Assembly (NCBI RefSeq): GCF_001952075.1
Contig: NZ_LXYU01000003.1
Coordinates: 62,001-126,000, forward strand
DNA: 64,000 nt
DNA from: Ditibartonella apis
GTDB lineage: Bacteria; Pseudomonadota; Alphaproteobacteria; Rhizobiales; Rhizobiaceae
Reading direction: 5' to 3'
A model generated the notes under the pieces. That model had not been told where the DNA came from and did not search any database. It saw nothing but the letters and a program-made list of their open reading frames with translations. The position numbers were made by a program, and so were the translations under genes. The number at the start of each line of letters is the position of its first letter. The first letter of the stretch is position 1. This document shows, piece by piece, positions 44,389 through 53,741 of this stretch.

Positions 44389-46470
44389 TCAGGAATTGGC
44401 TCGCCCCGTTTGCGATTGTTCAATTTTCAATTGTTCAATGAGTGCGCGGTTTTTGGCTGTTTCGGTCTCAAGCCGTGCTTTCTGGTTTTTTAAAAAAAGA
44501 TCGGCCGCTTTGGCATTAAGGTCGAGTTCACGGGCTTTTGCTTTCATATCAAGCTCGTTTGCCAAGGCTTGCAACTTCAATTGCTCGGCCTGTTGCCCTG
44601 TTGACTGTTCCGGCACGGCATTTTTTTCCATTGCTGCTTCTTGGCTCGTCATCTGTTCTCTGGCCATCTCCTGTTCTGCTTTTTGTTGAGCCGCTTCTTG
44701 TGCCTTGGCTGTCCATTTTTCAACAAGCGAGGCAGGTAGCGGTGAATAGCGCAGAATTTCCAGCCCGATTTCCGGTGTGAGATAATCTTTCAACATCGGC
44801 AACATCTGTTGAATAATCGCAAATGTCCGTTCTTTTTCATTGGGGCTTGTCGGTGCATCATCAACAATAATGTCATATTGGCTATTGGCGACCGCTTCAT
44901 GTGTCAAAGGCACATATTTCTTGTTGTCATCCCCCACAATGCGGATAAGCCTTCCATCGGAAAGATAGTTCTGTATGAGATAAAGCATAATTTGCCCCTG
45001 TCTTTTCCGATAACGACGCAGCTCATCAAAAAGCGAGGCAAGCAAATTCAAAGAAGATTGCCGGCGCTGGCTTTCCAGAACACCGGGCTGGTTTACTTCT
45101 CTCGTGCCGATAAATTCTGAAGATAAGCCCGTTACATCGGAAATTGCTTCTTTGGCTTCATTGAAAAGCTCAAAAAAAACCACCGGAAATTGTGCTACGG
45201 GTTTCGGTTGAATGCGGGCATTTTGTCCGGCTAGCGCATTTTGTTTTGTCCAGGTAATGGCATCGGCGCGCGCCCAGCTTTCTTCTGCCTGCCTGTCATC
45301 ATCAAAAGCTCCGCGTTCGGCAAGAATGCCGCCCTTCGATTGGCTATTTAAAAGATACATCACCTGGCTAAAAAATTTGTTCGCCCAACGCTGCGGGTCT
45401 TTTGTGGGGCGCACAATGCCATAATGGTGCTTTTTCATCTTGTCAAAATAGCCGGTAATGCATTCCCAACCAAGTTGCCCGTTCGGCACCATCGGCTGAT
45501 CGGGTTCGGCAAGCAGAGCCTCGCCCAGAAAAGCCCTTTTCACAATCTTTCTTGTAAGCCTTACCGATTGTATTTCAGGCGAAATTTTCTTTTTTTCTTC
45601 ATAGTCGTGAAGCGAATAATCCTGTGTTTCACCCGTCAGCGGGTCAAAAACCTTGTAAAAAGCCTCGCGCTCGAACCAACGGCATTCGACAAGCGTCACC
45701 AGAGAGCTTGCGGCAGAAGAAAGCCCCAAGCCTTGCCCCTCCGAAGCGCCCGTCAGGTCTTCACCATAGAATGTGTCGGAATTTACATGGGAAAGAGGTT
45801 CGCCACTGTCAAAAACACCATTTTTTGCCCAGCGCGCATCAAGCAATGACGGGTCAATATCGGGAAACATGCGGCGCGCTTCGGCAAGCGGCTTTTCGTC
45901 AATATACCAGAGGCGCTCCGCATCCACCAGATTGGCTTTCACCGCCGAGGCATCCCACACCATTTTTAGCGGGTCAAGTCGGCAAACAACCGGTTTACCC
46001 GCTTCATCATCGTCAAAGTCAAGGCGTGTATCTGTCCACCCCATGCCGCAAATGACGGTATCGGTAAAAGCTTCCGAATCCTCATATTCCGCTTCCGCCT
46101 GATCGCGAAACCATTCCGCCGCACCCGTCAATATTTCATTGGCTCTCGCATCTCCGATTTCACGCGGAATGAATTGCACTTCGCGTTTGTTGTTGCGCTC
46201 CGAGCCGATAACGGCATTGACAAGCGGTGCAATGCGGTTGAACGTCATGACAGGGCGTTTTTGCTCGAAAAGCGCCGCCTTGTCCTGGGCTTCCCACTGT
46301 TCACCATTATAAAAGGCATAGTCTTCGCGGGCATTTTTGCGCCATTCGGCAACATGCGCCATATCCTGCCGGAAAAGCTTCAGCAATGACTGGAAAAGAA
46401 TATCTCTTTTTGCACTGTCAAAGCCTTCCGCAGAGCCATGTTCTAAAGTCTCGTTTTCTAGCATCATCAT
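44389..46470 (-). CDS. Phage portal protein (P22-like)
   Basis: 693-aa dodecameric portal through which DNA is packaged. It has an N-terminal WRKNAREDYAFYNGEQW segment (about 43-59), VMTFNRIAPLVNAVIGSER (about 75-93) and a C-terminal glutamine-rich coiled-coil barrel (AQEAAQQKAEQEMAREQM..., about 610-690), all as in P22 gp1-type portals. Read directly after terminase on the minus strand. Confidence 0.9.
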   Translation of the reverse strand: MMMLENETLEHGSAEGFDSAKRDILFQSLLKLFRQDMAHVAEWRKNAREDYAFYNGEQWEAQDKAALFEQKRPVMTFNRIAPLVNAVIGSERNNKREVQFIPREIGDARANEILTGAAEWFRDQAEAEYEDSEAFTDTVICGMGWTDTRLDFDDDEAGKPVVCRLDPLKMVWDASAVKANLVDAERLWYIDEKPLAEARRMFPDIDPSLLDARWAKNGVFDSGEPLSHVNSDTFYGEDLTGASEGQGLGLSSAASSLVTLVECRWFEREAFYKVFDPLTGETQDYSLHDYEEKKKISPEIQSVRLTRKIVKRAFLGEALLAEPDQPMVPNGQLGWECITGYFDKMKKHHYGIVRPTKDPQRWANKFFSQVMYLLNSQSKGGILAERGAFDDDRQAEESWARADAITWTKQNALAGQNARIQPKPVAQFPVVFFELFNEAKEAISDVTGLSSEFIGTREVNQPGVLESQRRQSSLNLLASLFDELRRYRKRQGQIMLYLIQNYLSDGRLIRIVGDDNKKYVPLTHEAVANSQYDIIVDDAPTSPNEKERTFAIIQQMLPMLKDYLTPEIGLEILRYSPLPASLVEKWTAKAQEAAQQKAEQEMAREQMTSQEAAMEKNAVPEQSTGQQAEQLKLQALANELDMKAKARELDLNAKAADLFLKNQKARLETETAKNRALIEQLKIEQSQTGRANS

Positions 46471-46714
46471 CAGCCCGTAAAATTATTGGTTAAAATTGGT
46501 CGCGCGCGGCCCGCACAACTTGAAAGTTCAATCCTGAAAAGCCGAAAAGCCCAAAAATTAAAAAAGAAAACGCGCAAGCGGGTAGGGGGCAAGCACAAGG
46601 CAATCGTCATAAAGAAACAAGAAAGTCAGGTCACATAAAACAAACGCCATTGCCGGAAAAACAAAAGCCGCCACATTGCGCATCCGGTTAGACGGTCGAC
46701 AATTTTGCTTTTTG

Positions 46715-48040
46715 TTATCCTGCCATCCATGACGTATTGAAATCATGTCTCATGAAATTGCGCTGCCGGTTTTTAGAAATTTTTGGTGCTTCATAGGCTA
46801 TACACATCAGGCCGAAAGCATCAGCCCCGTGGCTTGCCCAGTCATGTTCCGGCCCCAGTCCTATATCGCGTTTGTCGTCACGCTTTTCGTGATACCAACC
46901 CAAAGCATCACGTCCTGCTTCTGTGGTTTTTTCGTTAAACCAGATAGAGGGGAAAAGCCGTCTTGCCGCTTCAATGCGGGCGCGTGCTGCCCCTTTTCCC
47001 TGATTGGGAATAATGTCCACCTCGAAACCGGCTTGTTGAAGCGCACTTTCAAAACTCACATCCCGCACGCGATCTTTGGTTGCACCATCATGCGGCAATG
47101 TAATTCTTGCTTGTCCATAACCTTTTTCGCGCAGCCAGTTGATATGGGCACTCAAAGGCTGCCCTTGCGCTTCGTAATAATCAAGAACGCGGATTTCTTT
47201 TCCGATAAATTGCGCAATCCAGATAGCGGTTGCATCGGCTTTGGCGCCGGTGCCGCCAATGTCGAAAAAAGCTTGAAACGTCATTAACGGATCCGCCGGA
47301 ACATTGGAAATGCGCCCTTCTTCTTTGGCAATTGCAAGACCGGTTGCAAAATAGGCTCCCTCCATTTGGGCAAGAAATCCACCCTCCCATATATGGTCAT
47401 AACTTTCCGGCCGGTTCTTCAAATCATCAAGGCGGGCGCGGTTTAACAGATCGGGAAATCTCGGATTATCACGCCAATTCAATTGAACAGATTTGATACG
47501 CACATTTTTACTGTCGCGAAAACGCTTTTCAACGGCTGCCTCTTTTCTGAGCGGGTTCCATGTTACCCATAGTTCTGTGTTCCAACCGTCACCTTCTTCG
47601 CGCAAAGTCGGTATCAATGTGTTCCATGCGTGGGAGGTCACAGGTTCGGCTTCATCCACCCAACAGAGAAGTAACCGCCCCTTCGATTTGATACTGGCAA
47701 TATTCCGGTCAAGACCGGAAAAGGCGTAAGTAATGCGCCCGTCTTTCGAGCGTATATAGGTTTCACCAATGGTGTAATAATTTTGTAAAAACGGATAATA
47801 GGCAATAGCCCTTTTGATTTCCTCCAGTGAGCTGTCGGCCAGCGAGTTCTGGAACTGGCGGGCACAAAGAATAATGCCGCGAATTCCTCTTTTTCCCAAA
47901 CAATAGCCCACCACTGCGCTCATTGTGGCAAAGGAACGGGTTTTTCCCGAACCGCGCCCGCCATAGGCCGCCCTGACATCGGCAGGCCCGTCGAAAAGGG
48001 TAATGAGCTTTTCCGGCAATTCTATTTTTTCTGTTGTCAT
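46715..48040 (-). CDS. Terminase large subunit
   Basis: 441-aa packaging motor from the ATG at 48040. The open frame continues 5' for another 78 codons of unlikely, Trp/Phe-rich sequence. Walker A is GGRGSGKT (residues 27-34); LLCWVDEAEPV (about 115-125) contains Walker B; the RNase H-like nuclease domain begins at AFFDIGGTGAKADATAIW (about 248-265). Cuts concatemeric DNA and drives it into the prohead. The gene upstream is the likely small subunit. Confidence 0.92.
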   Translation of the reverse strand: MTTEKIELPEKLITLFDGPADVRAAYGGRGSGKTRSFATMSAVVGYCLGKRGIRGIILCARQFQNSLADSSLEEIKRAIAYYPFLQNYYTIGETYIRSKDGRITYAFSGLDRNIASIKSKGRLLLCWVDEAEPVTSHAWNTLIPTLREEGDGWNTELWVTWNPLRKEAAVEKRFRDSKNVRIKSVQLNWRDNPRFPDLLNRARLDDLKNRPESYDHIWEGGFLAQMEGAYFATGLAIAKEEGRISNVPADPLMTFQAFFDIGGTGAKADATAIWIAQFIGKEIRVLDYYEAQGQPLSAHINWLREKGYGQARITLPHDGATKDRVRDVSFESALQQAGFEVDIIPNQGKGAARARIEAARRLFPSIWFNEKTTEAGRDALGWYHEKRDDKRDIGLGPEHDWASHGADAFGLMCIAYEAPKISKNRQRNFMRHDFNTSWMAG

Positions 48041-48446
48041 GAACCACCACAAAACCACCGAAACAAAAAGACCGGAGAAGACGTTTGCTACGTTCCAAAC
48101 CAAATCCGTTAGCCTAAAAAAGCTTAAAAAGCTGTTCTGAAAACCTTCCTCACCACCTTGACGGATATGCAAAGAAAACGCTTGTTTTAAACAAGTATTG
48201 TCACACGCAAAGAACCACACTTTCAGGTAATAAAAGATCCCATCACGATAAGGCCAATATAAGAGAAACAGCACGTCAAGCTTTTTAAAAAGCCCACCAT
48301 TTCAAAACGGGCACGACGTTTTTTTGAAATAATTTTCGAGACACGAAAAACAGTAAAACTCTCTCTTCATTTCGCATCGAAAACAAATTCGTTGAACAAT
48401 TGCAAAACCGGTTCGCTTTTTTAAACACTTTTTCACCGGAGGTTCT
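48041..48446. other. Gap between terminase genes
   Basis: About 400 bp with no credible gene. Contains the perfect palindrome GCTTTTTAAAAAGC at 48280-48293. Confidence 0.45.
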
Positions 48447-49199
48447 TCAATCGTCTTTTTTAAGGATTTCCGAAAGTTCCTGATTTATCCCAGGTTCGTG
48501 AATTCCGCCTGTTCGCTTTTTAGAAGTCGTGCGCTTTTTTCCGGCTGGTTCATTTGCCATTGTCAAATCTTTCGGTGACGGAGATAAAGCAACCAGTTCG
48601 ATTTTTGTAACGGTTTTTAATTCTTGTCCCTCTGAATTAAGTTCGGCAGGTAATACCTTGCCGAGTAGTGTCAGAAAGGAAGAAGCATTTTTTAAAGCCT
48701 GCGCTTCAAGATAGGAAACAAGCCCGTCTTCTCCCAACTGGTTACCGGCTTTTATAGCAGCTTTTAAAATAGCCTCTTTCAAAATTCCGGAAGCTTTCTT
48801 TTCTCGCACAGCTTCCCGCTTTTTTTGCTCGGCCTTCTTTGTCAAACTTTTTTCAGTCGGCATTGTTTTCAAAACTGCATTACTCTCTAGCGGCGATTTT
48901 CCCTTTCCATCATCCTCATCCTGCACGTTTTTTGTTTCAACTGCTCCGCTTGAATGCGCAGTTAGCTTATCGTTGCCAAGCACTTGCTGCTTAATTTCCT
49001 TTTCACGCCTCACTCTCGAACGTGCTGCCTTTTCCTCGAACCCATCACTATCCTGCACAGTTTCTTTTCCAATTTTTTCCATAAAAGGCGCAGCGTTTTT
49101 ATGTTGACGCACCTTCTTAACGACGGTTTTTTTCACGGATTTTTCTGTTTCAGGAGGTGTTAGCTTTTTGGTTCCGACCACGTCCCTTTTCCTTTTCAA
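48447..49199 (-). CDS. Putative terminase small subunit-like phage protein
   Basis: 250 aa. The first approximately 130 residues are Lys/Glu-rich and poorly structured, with several short repeats; the second half has an ordered helical domain, GILKEAILKAAIKAGNQLGEDGLVSYLEAQALKNASSFLTLLGKVLP (about 136-182). I recall that pattern (GLV-YL-x-A-x-NP-x-F-x-LLGKVLP) from DNA-recognition proteins next to terminases. Placed directly upstream of TerL, so it may select the pac site. A direct functional assignment is not proven. Confidence 0.6.
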   Translation of the reverse strand: MKRKRDVVGTKKLTPPETEKSVKKTVVKKVRQHKNAAPFMEKIGKETVQDSDGFEEKAARSRVRREKEIKQQVLGNDKLTAHSSGAVETKNVQDEDDGKGKSPLESNAVLKTMPTEKSLTKKAEQKKREAVREKKASGILKEAILKAAIKAGNQLGEDGLVSYLEAQALKNASSFLTLLGKVLPAELNSEGQELKTVTKIELVALSPSPKDLTMANEPAGKKRTTSKKRTGGIHEPGINQELSEILKKDD

Positions 49200-49885
49200 G
49201 GATAAAAATTTTAACTGTTAAATGCGCCATGGGCTTGAAAGCATCTGCCACACATCTGTTTAGCTCAAATTATTTCATTCAGCTTTTTAAAAGCATTCAA
49301 CAAACGCATGAACAGCCAATGGAAATATTCATGAATAAAATTCAGTAATTTCAAATAATATCGTTTTAAACAGAATTTAAATTCAGCAAAACCGCTTCAT
49401 TAAAATATATTAAAAATCAAAAACTGTTTTTTATATTTATAAACGTCAACAAAACGATAGATACAATTCTTGTTGTGCCGTATTTGTCAATTAATATTTA
49501 GTGACACATTTTTGCAAGAAAAAAATAAATGGGAAATTTAAAAATTTATTTTTCTAAAAATCAGGTGGTCGAAAGACGCGTGAATTTTTATTGGTCGCTC
49601 CTGTTACAGACCAATCGCCACGCGTTTTTAATTGTTGGATAAGTGATTTTGTCCTTTTGGAAAAATACAGAAATTCTTAAAAATCAAAACGAAAATTCAG
49701 AATAAAGACGGGAGCGCTGTCTTATTGCGTTGAAGAGTGTCACTCATAAAAAATAAAAGTCAAAAATAATCTTGCTTAAAGATAATTATTATCTTGAAAT
49801 AATAAAATAAAATCCCCAATTCATCTAAAGTTTTTTGCGTAATGTTTCTAAATTATAAATAATCCACCTAAAAAAGGAAAAAATT
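49200..49885. other. AT-rich region upstream of packaging genes
   Basis: About 690 bp, no gene. It must include the late promoter for the minus-strand structural operon. A strong nested inverted repeat (49576-49625) followed by T5 is the main structured element. Confidence 0.5.
49576..49625 (+). terminator. Nested inverted repeat with T-run
   Basis: Outer arms ACGCGTG (49576-49582) and CACGCGT (49619-49625) enclose inner arms ATTGGTC (49590-49596) and GACCAAT (49609-49615); TTTTTAATT follows. May be an intrinsic terminator or a structured RNA ahead of the DUF1508 gene. Confidence 0.55.
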
Positions 49886-50056
49886 ATGAGATTTGAAATT
49901 TATAAAGATAAAAACGGCGAATGGCGTTGGCATTTGAAAGCGGCTAACCACGAGAAGATCGCAATAAGCGGCGAAGGCTATAAGAACAAGGCTGATGCTC
50001 TTCATGCAATTGATCTGGTAAAATCTTCTTATAACGCACCGGTTGTGGAAATTTGA
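49886..50056 (+). CDS. DUF1508 (YegP-like) small protein
   Basis: 56-aa protein beginning MRFEIYKDKNGEWRWHLKAA and continuing with NHEKIAISGEGYKNKADALHAIDLVK, a single complete DUF1508 repeat. The family is thought to sense or protect against stress, but its function is unproven. AAAGGA lies 8-13 bp before the ATG. A strong terminator follows, so it is a single-gene unit on the strand opposite the late genes, again the layout of a moron. Confidence 0.85.
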   Translation: MRFEIYKDKNGEWRWHLKAANHEKIAISGEGYKNKADALHAIDLVKSSYNAPVVEI

Positions 50057-50382
50057 AGCCTGAATATTCGCCTGCCGTTTCGCAGGCACATTTATCAAAT
50101 TCCCTAATCGGTTAGTTTTAAGTTTAAAAGCTGGCGGCATCGCGCTACGCCAGCTTTTTAATTGACTATCGTTCTGGTGTTTCTTGGAATTTCTTCCGTC
50201 AATTGAAAAGCAAAACACCTTTCCTGCATTTTCTATCCCTCTTGAAAATGAAAAACATTGCCGGAATTTTTGCGGTATGGCGGCATAGAGTTACTCTCTT
50301 ACGTCTGGGCACTTCTAAGATGTTGCAAAGTGTTTTGAAGTTATGAGCACCAAACGGTTTATCTCGATCATTTTCAAAAAAA
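50057..50382. other. Gap between DUF1508 gene and AbiJ-like gene
   Basis: About 325 bp. Only the terminator at 50127-50158 is recognisable. Confidence 0.5.
50127..50158. terminator. Strong bidirectional terminator
   Basis: AAAGCTGGCG-gcatcgcgcta-CGCCAGCTTTTT: a 10-bp stem with T-runs on both strands, between the DUF1508 gene and the convergent AbiJ-like gene. Confidence 0.85.
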
Positions 50383-51426
50383 TTAATTATTGTCTTTCAA
50401 CCTTGTACGGGAAAGCAAGTACGAAACGAAGGATGCGCAAGCCCCCAACATGAAAAGCGCATCGGCCTCGTCAACTGCTGCATTCGACTTGTCTAAAAGT
50501 GAATGTCGAATTCCGTTTTCATCAGAAGTAAAGCCGTAAAGTTCGCTCAACGCTTTTTTAAATGCCGGATGTAGAGGATAATTCTTTTCAATTTTTTTCA
50601 GTGCCGAGCCGAGAGTGGCATTTTCCCCGACAATTTGGCGACAAACCGCTTCCACTGCGCTGATGCTTTCCCGAACGCTATCTGCCCACTTCTGGTGATT
50701 TATTTGTTCTCCGGCTTTGAGTAAATGGCTATGGGCACCAAGCTGGGCTGTATCTCTGGTCTCATCAAGTGCAGCAACATAGGTCTTGCCCTCAAATTCA
50801 TTACTGATAGGTTCAATTTTCCCATTGTAAATAGTGTAGGCTAAGTGGTGCTTTTTAAAAATTTCTTTTAAAACATCCCCAAATATTCGATTATTACCAT
50901 TATAATTATGTGCGTATAAGTTTAACTGTTTTTGATTGTAAATAAGTTTTTCTAATAAATCAAATAAATTGAAAAAATTACAATCATCTATAAAACGAAA
51001 TAAAAAATTCATAATAAATCTTTTCTGTATGGAAGTTACTTCACTAAATTCCATGTACTCATAATGATATATTTTATTAACCTCTTTATGTTCAGAAAAT
51101 TTCTGATAGGTTCCCCCGCAAATATTTATGAAAATATCGCAAAAAATGTCTATTGAGGAGATAGGAATACATTCATAATCCTCTTCCGGAATAACTTCGT
51201 CCAGAAGAGCCTTTATCTCTTCTCTGAATGCGGTTGGTATGTCTTCTAACGCAAGCTGTTGAATAACCGGCGCATAGCCGTAGCGTTGGGAAAATGGAAG
51301 ATCGTCAGTAGAATCGCTCATAATTAAAAGGTCATACGTTCTTTTGAATAGTGAAAATATAATGTCTTTGGAATGTTCAAGTACTAACAGATTCTGTGGT
51401 TCAAAAATAGCTTTGCCTTTTATCAC
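50383..51426 (-). CDS. AbiJ-like (NTD4-type) abortive-infection/HEPN protein
   Basis: 347 aa. N-terminal region about 35-200 (FSQRYGYAPVIQQLALEDIPTAFREEIKALLDEVI...) resembles the AbiJ N-terminal domain 4. The C-terminal domain about 235-340 (WADSVRESISAVEAVCRQIVG..., GFTSDENGIRHSLLDK) is HEPN-like, with an Arg-His pair in GIRHSLL where HEPN ribonucleases have their active-site R-x4-6-H-type residues. Proteins of this type are linked to abortive phage resistance. The middle part (50,830-51,150) is clearly more AT-rich than its ends. Divergent to the membrane protein gene, with 275 bp between starts. Confidence 0.75.
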   Translation of the reverse strand: MIKGKAIFEPQNLLVLEHSKDIIFSLFKRTYDLLIMSDSTDDLPFSQRYGYAPVIQQLALEDIPTAFREEIKALLDEVIPEEDYECIPISSIDIFCDIFINICGGTYQKFSEHKEVNKIYHYEYMEFSEVTSIQKRFIMNFLFRFIDDCNFFNLFDLLEKLIYNQKQLNLYAHNYNGNNRIFGDVLKEIFKKHHLAYTIYNGKIEPISNEFEGKTYVAALDETRDTAQLGAHSHLLKAGEQINHQKWADSVRESISAVEAVCRQIVGENATLGSALKKIEKNYPLHPAFKKALSELYGFTSDENGIRHSLLDKSNAAVDEADALFMLGACASFVSYLLSRTRLKDNN

Positions 51427-51701
51427 TTCACGAAATTGAACGCTTTTTTCTTGCGCTTAAACGACATTCTAAACGGAAACGACAAGTTCGGCTTTGACCA
51501 TGAAAAATTCGCTCCACGAGATAATGCCATAAATAGCCGTCATTTATTCCCTTTCTCATTTTTGCGGAAGTTTGAAACAATTGACAAACAAACACATCAC
51601 ACAAATAGCGGTTGCAAAAAGGGGAAAACCACATCCTATCATTGCTTTTGTCTGAACTTTTGGCATAAATCGCTAGGGTGAGAAAGTGGAAAAAGCGGAA
51701 A

Positions 51702-53303
51702 ATGCCTTCAAATACAAACGTCGATAAACAAAACGATAATCTTGAACAATCAAATGAAGCAGATGAAAAATTCATTGCTTTTAAAAAGCACATGTTCTGG
51801 TCTGGTGTTTTCCCTTTAATTGCGGCGATAGCTCTCTCTCTCCCGAATTATTTTACGTGTGAAAAAGGTGACAATGTTGTTGGTGCGGTCATTTTCTTTT
51901 TTGTTGTTGCGGCAGACATATTCATCTTGCTTCCCGCAATCATCACGAAAGAAACAAACTGGCTTGCGCTTCTTGTCTCGACTATTTTATGTATTCTTTT
52001 CCTTTGCCTCTCGGTTTTTTATCCATTTCAGGACTTTCAATATAGATTGAAAGTTATTTCCTTGGTCGCGATTGTTGCAACGCTTTTATTCGTGATTTTG
52101 AATAGCTGGATCAATGCAGTCTTTTTCCCGTCGAAAAATGCCAATATTCGCCAAAGTGTCGATTTTGCCAGCAACCGTTTTGCCGTTGATGTTTTGAACG
52201 TCACTTTAATTCTCGGCACATTGTTCGGGACGATTGCTTTTCTCTATTTTTATCCGGATAAAGACAATTCAACCTTTTTCGGTGGCATTGATATTAAAAA
52301 TGTAGCCCTCGCCACCGCCGGTCTTGTTACCTTTTTCTGGGCGGCCAAAGCGACCAAAAACAAATCAATCGAGCTTGAAGAAAAGAAACAGGATGGCAAA
52401 CGTCATGACAATGAAATCGCCATGGCAAAACGGCGTGACACCGCCCAGCTTATCGCCGAAGCATCGAAGCTTTTAAGCAGCGAAAATGACGCGCAAAAAT
52501 ATGCAGGCCTTTCTTTTTTGAATAGAGTTGCCAGCGATAGCGAAGGGACTTTCAGAAAAGAAGCATTTGATATTTTAACGGATTTTATCATAAATGCCAG
52601 CGATGTCACAACGGCGAATAAATTTCGAATGCGAGCTATTCGTTATGCGGATGATTTGGTCGGAAATAATCCTGATAAATTTCAAATCAATGAATTTATA
52701 CAAATATCAAGTCCACGCGCGAGATACGATTATATAGATAATATTAATATTAATATTAAAAAGTTATATGTTGCATACAGCAGATATATAATTGATGAGC
52801 CGTCATTGCTAGAAAAAATACTATTTAATAAACTCAATCAGGTTGCATTTCTTGACTGTTATCTGGGTGGGTCGAACTTCAGAGAAAGCACGATAGATAT
52901 AACTAATATATCAGCGTGGAAATGTGAATTCACGTATTGCAAGATTAAAAAGCTTAATGCATCACTTTTTGTTAGGCTATATGATCGCTCAACGGAAGGA
53001 TATATTGATATAAATTATGTACCCGATAGATATTGGGAAAATGGCGATTTCGAGAACAATAAGTTCGTAAAATGTGATTTTAGTGATTGTTTATCATGGG
53101 GTGAAGTTAAATTTTGGCTCGAATGTAAAGGTGGTTTGGGAGAGGCCTTCGACCAGAGCTATTATTATTCAGGTCATGCCCCTAAAGGTTTTGATAAAGA
53201 AAAAGATAGAGATTTATTGATTGAAATTACTTCAAAAGAACAATTTGAAGAGCTTTTCAACGAAGAACAATTACCTTATTCCCCACCGGACGATAAAAAA
53301 TAA
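51702..53303 (+). CDS. Six-TM membrane protein with pentapeptide-like C-terminus
   Basis: 533 aa from the ATG at 51702 (a GTG 24 bp upstream is in frame). About six TM helices in residues 25-225 (for example VVGAVIFFFVVAADIFILLPAI, WLALLVSTILCILFLCLSVFYPF). A cytoplasmic charged coiled coil follows (EIAMAKRRDTAQLIAEASKLL, about 240-262), then a helical stretch and a C-terminal part with spaced Phe/Leu and Cys/Asn residues (FLDCYLGGSNFRESTIDITN, FENNKFVKCDFSDCLSW), as in a right-handed pentapeptide beta-helix. The last third is much more AT-rich than the first. Function unknown; candidate membrane effector of a defence pair with the AbiJ-like gene. Confidence 0.7.
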   Translation: MPSNTNVDKQNDNLEQSNEADEKFIAFKKHMFWSGVFPLIAAIALSLPNYFTCEKGDNVVGAVIFFFVVAADIFILLPAIITKETNWLALLVSTILCILFLCLSVFYPFQDFQYRLKVISLVAIVATLLFVILNSWINAVFFPSKNANIRQSVDFASNRFAVDVLNVTLILGTLFGTIAFLYFYPDKDNSTFFGGIDIKNVALATAGLVTFFWAAKATKNKSIELEEKKQDGKRHDNEIAMAKRRDTAQLIAEASKLLSSENDAQKYAGLSFLNRVASDSEGTFRKEAFDILTDFIINASDVTTANKFRMRAIRYADDLVGNNPDKFQINEFIQISSPRARYDYIDNININIKKLYVAYSRYIIDEPSLLEKILFNKLNQVAFLDCYLGGSNFRESTIDITNISAWKCEFTYCKIKKLNASLFVRLYDRSTEGYIDINYVPDRYWENGDFENNKFVKCDFSDCLSWGEVKFWLECKGGLGEAFDQSYYYSGHAPKGFDKEKDRDLLIEITSKEQFEELFNEEQLPYSPPDDKK

Positions 53304-53741
53304 GCGCAAACGGTCGCGTGCGCATAAAGATAATTGAATTTCCTTTAAATTTTAAATCGATGCTATCTCTATCACCGCAAGGCAAGCGGTTATCTTGCGC
53401 ATTTTCGCTTTCCCCGTCATTGCACGGTGATAAATTGCGCAAGGTGTCAATGAAAAGGCAGGGGAGTGCCTGCCTTTTAGAAATAGTGTTGCAGGTCGGA
53501 ATAAAAACGGCGGGCTGAACTGCCTCTTTGCGTGCCGCCCCGCATAAGTTGCAAACCGAGTTTGCTCTTTCAGGCTGTAATCTTTGCTAAAAATAGACCT
53601 AGCTAACAAAATAGTCTTTCCCGCCGCATAACAAATTGCAACAAAATCATAAAATTCCGGTCGCAATATGAATTTTCCGCTGCCTAAGAAAATCCGTTTG
53701 AAAAATAGAATTCCCGTTGCGCCATAAGGGTCATTAAAAAT
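53304..53741. other. Gap after the membrane protein
   Basis: About 440 bp with no gene supported. It contains an 8-bp inverted repeat CTTGCGCA/TGCGCAAG (53394/53435) and a strong terminator. Confidence 0.5.
53453..53478. terminator. Strong bidirectional terminator
   Basis: AAAAGGCAGG-ggagtg-CCTGCCTTTT: perfect 10-bp stem with a 6-nt loop and T-runs in both directions. Confidence 0.9.
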
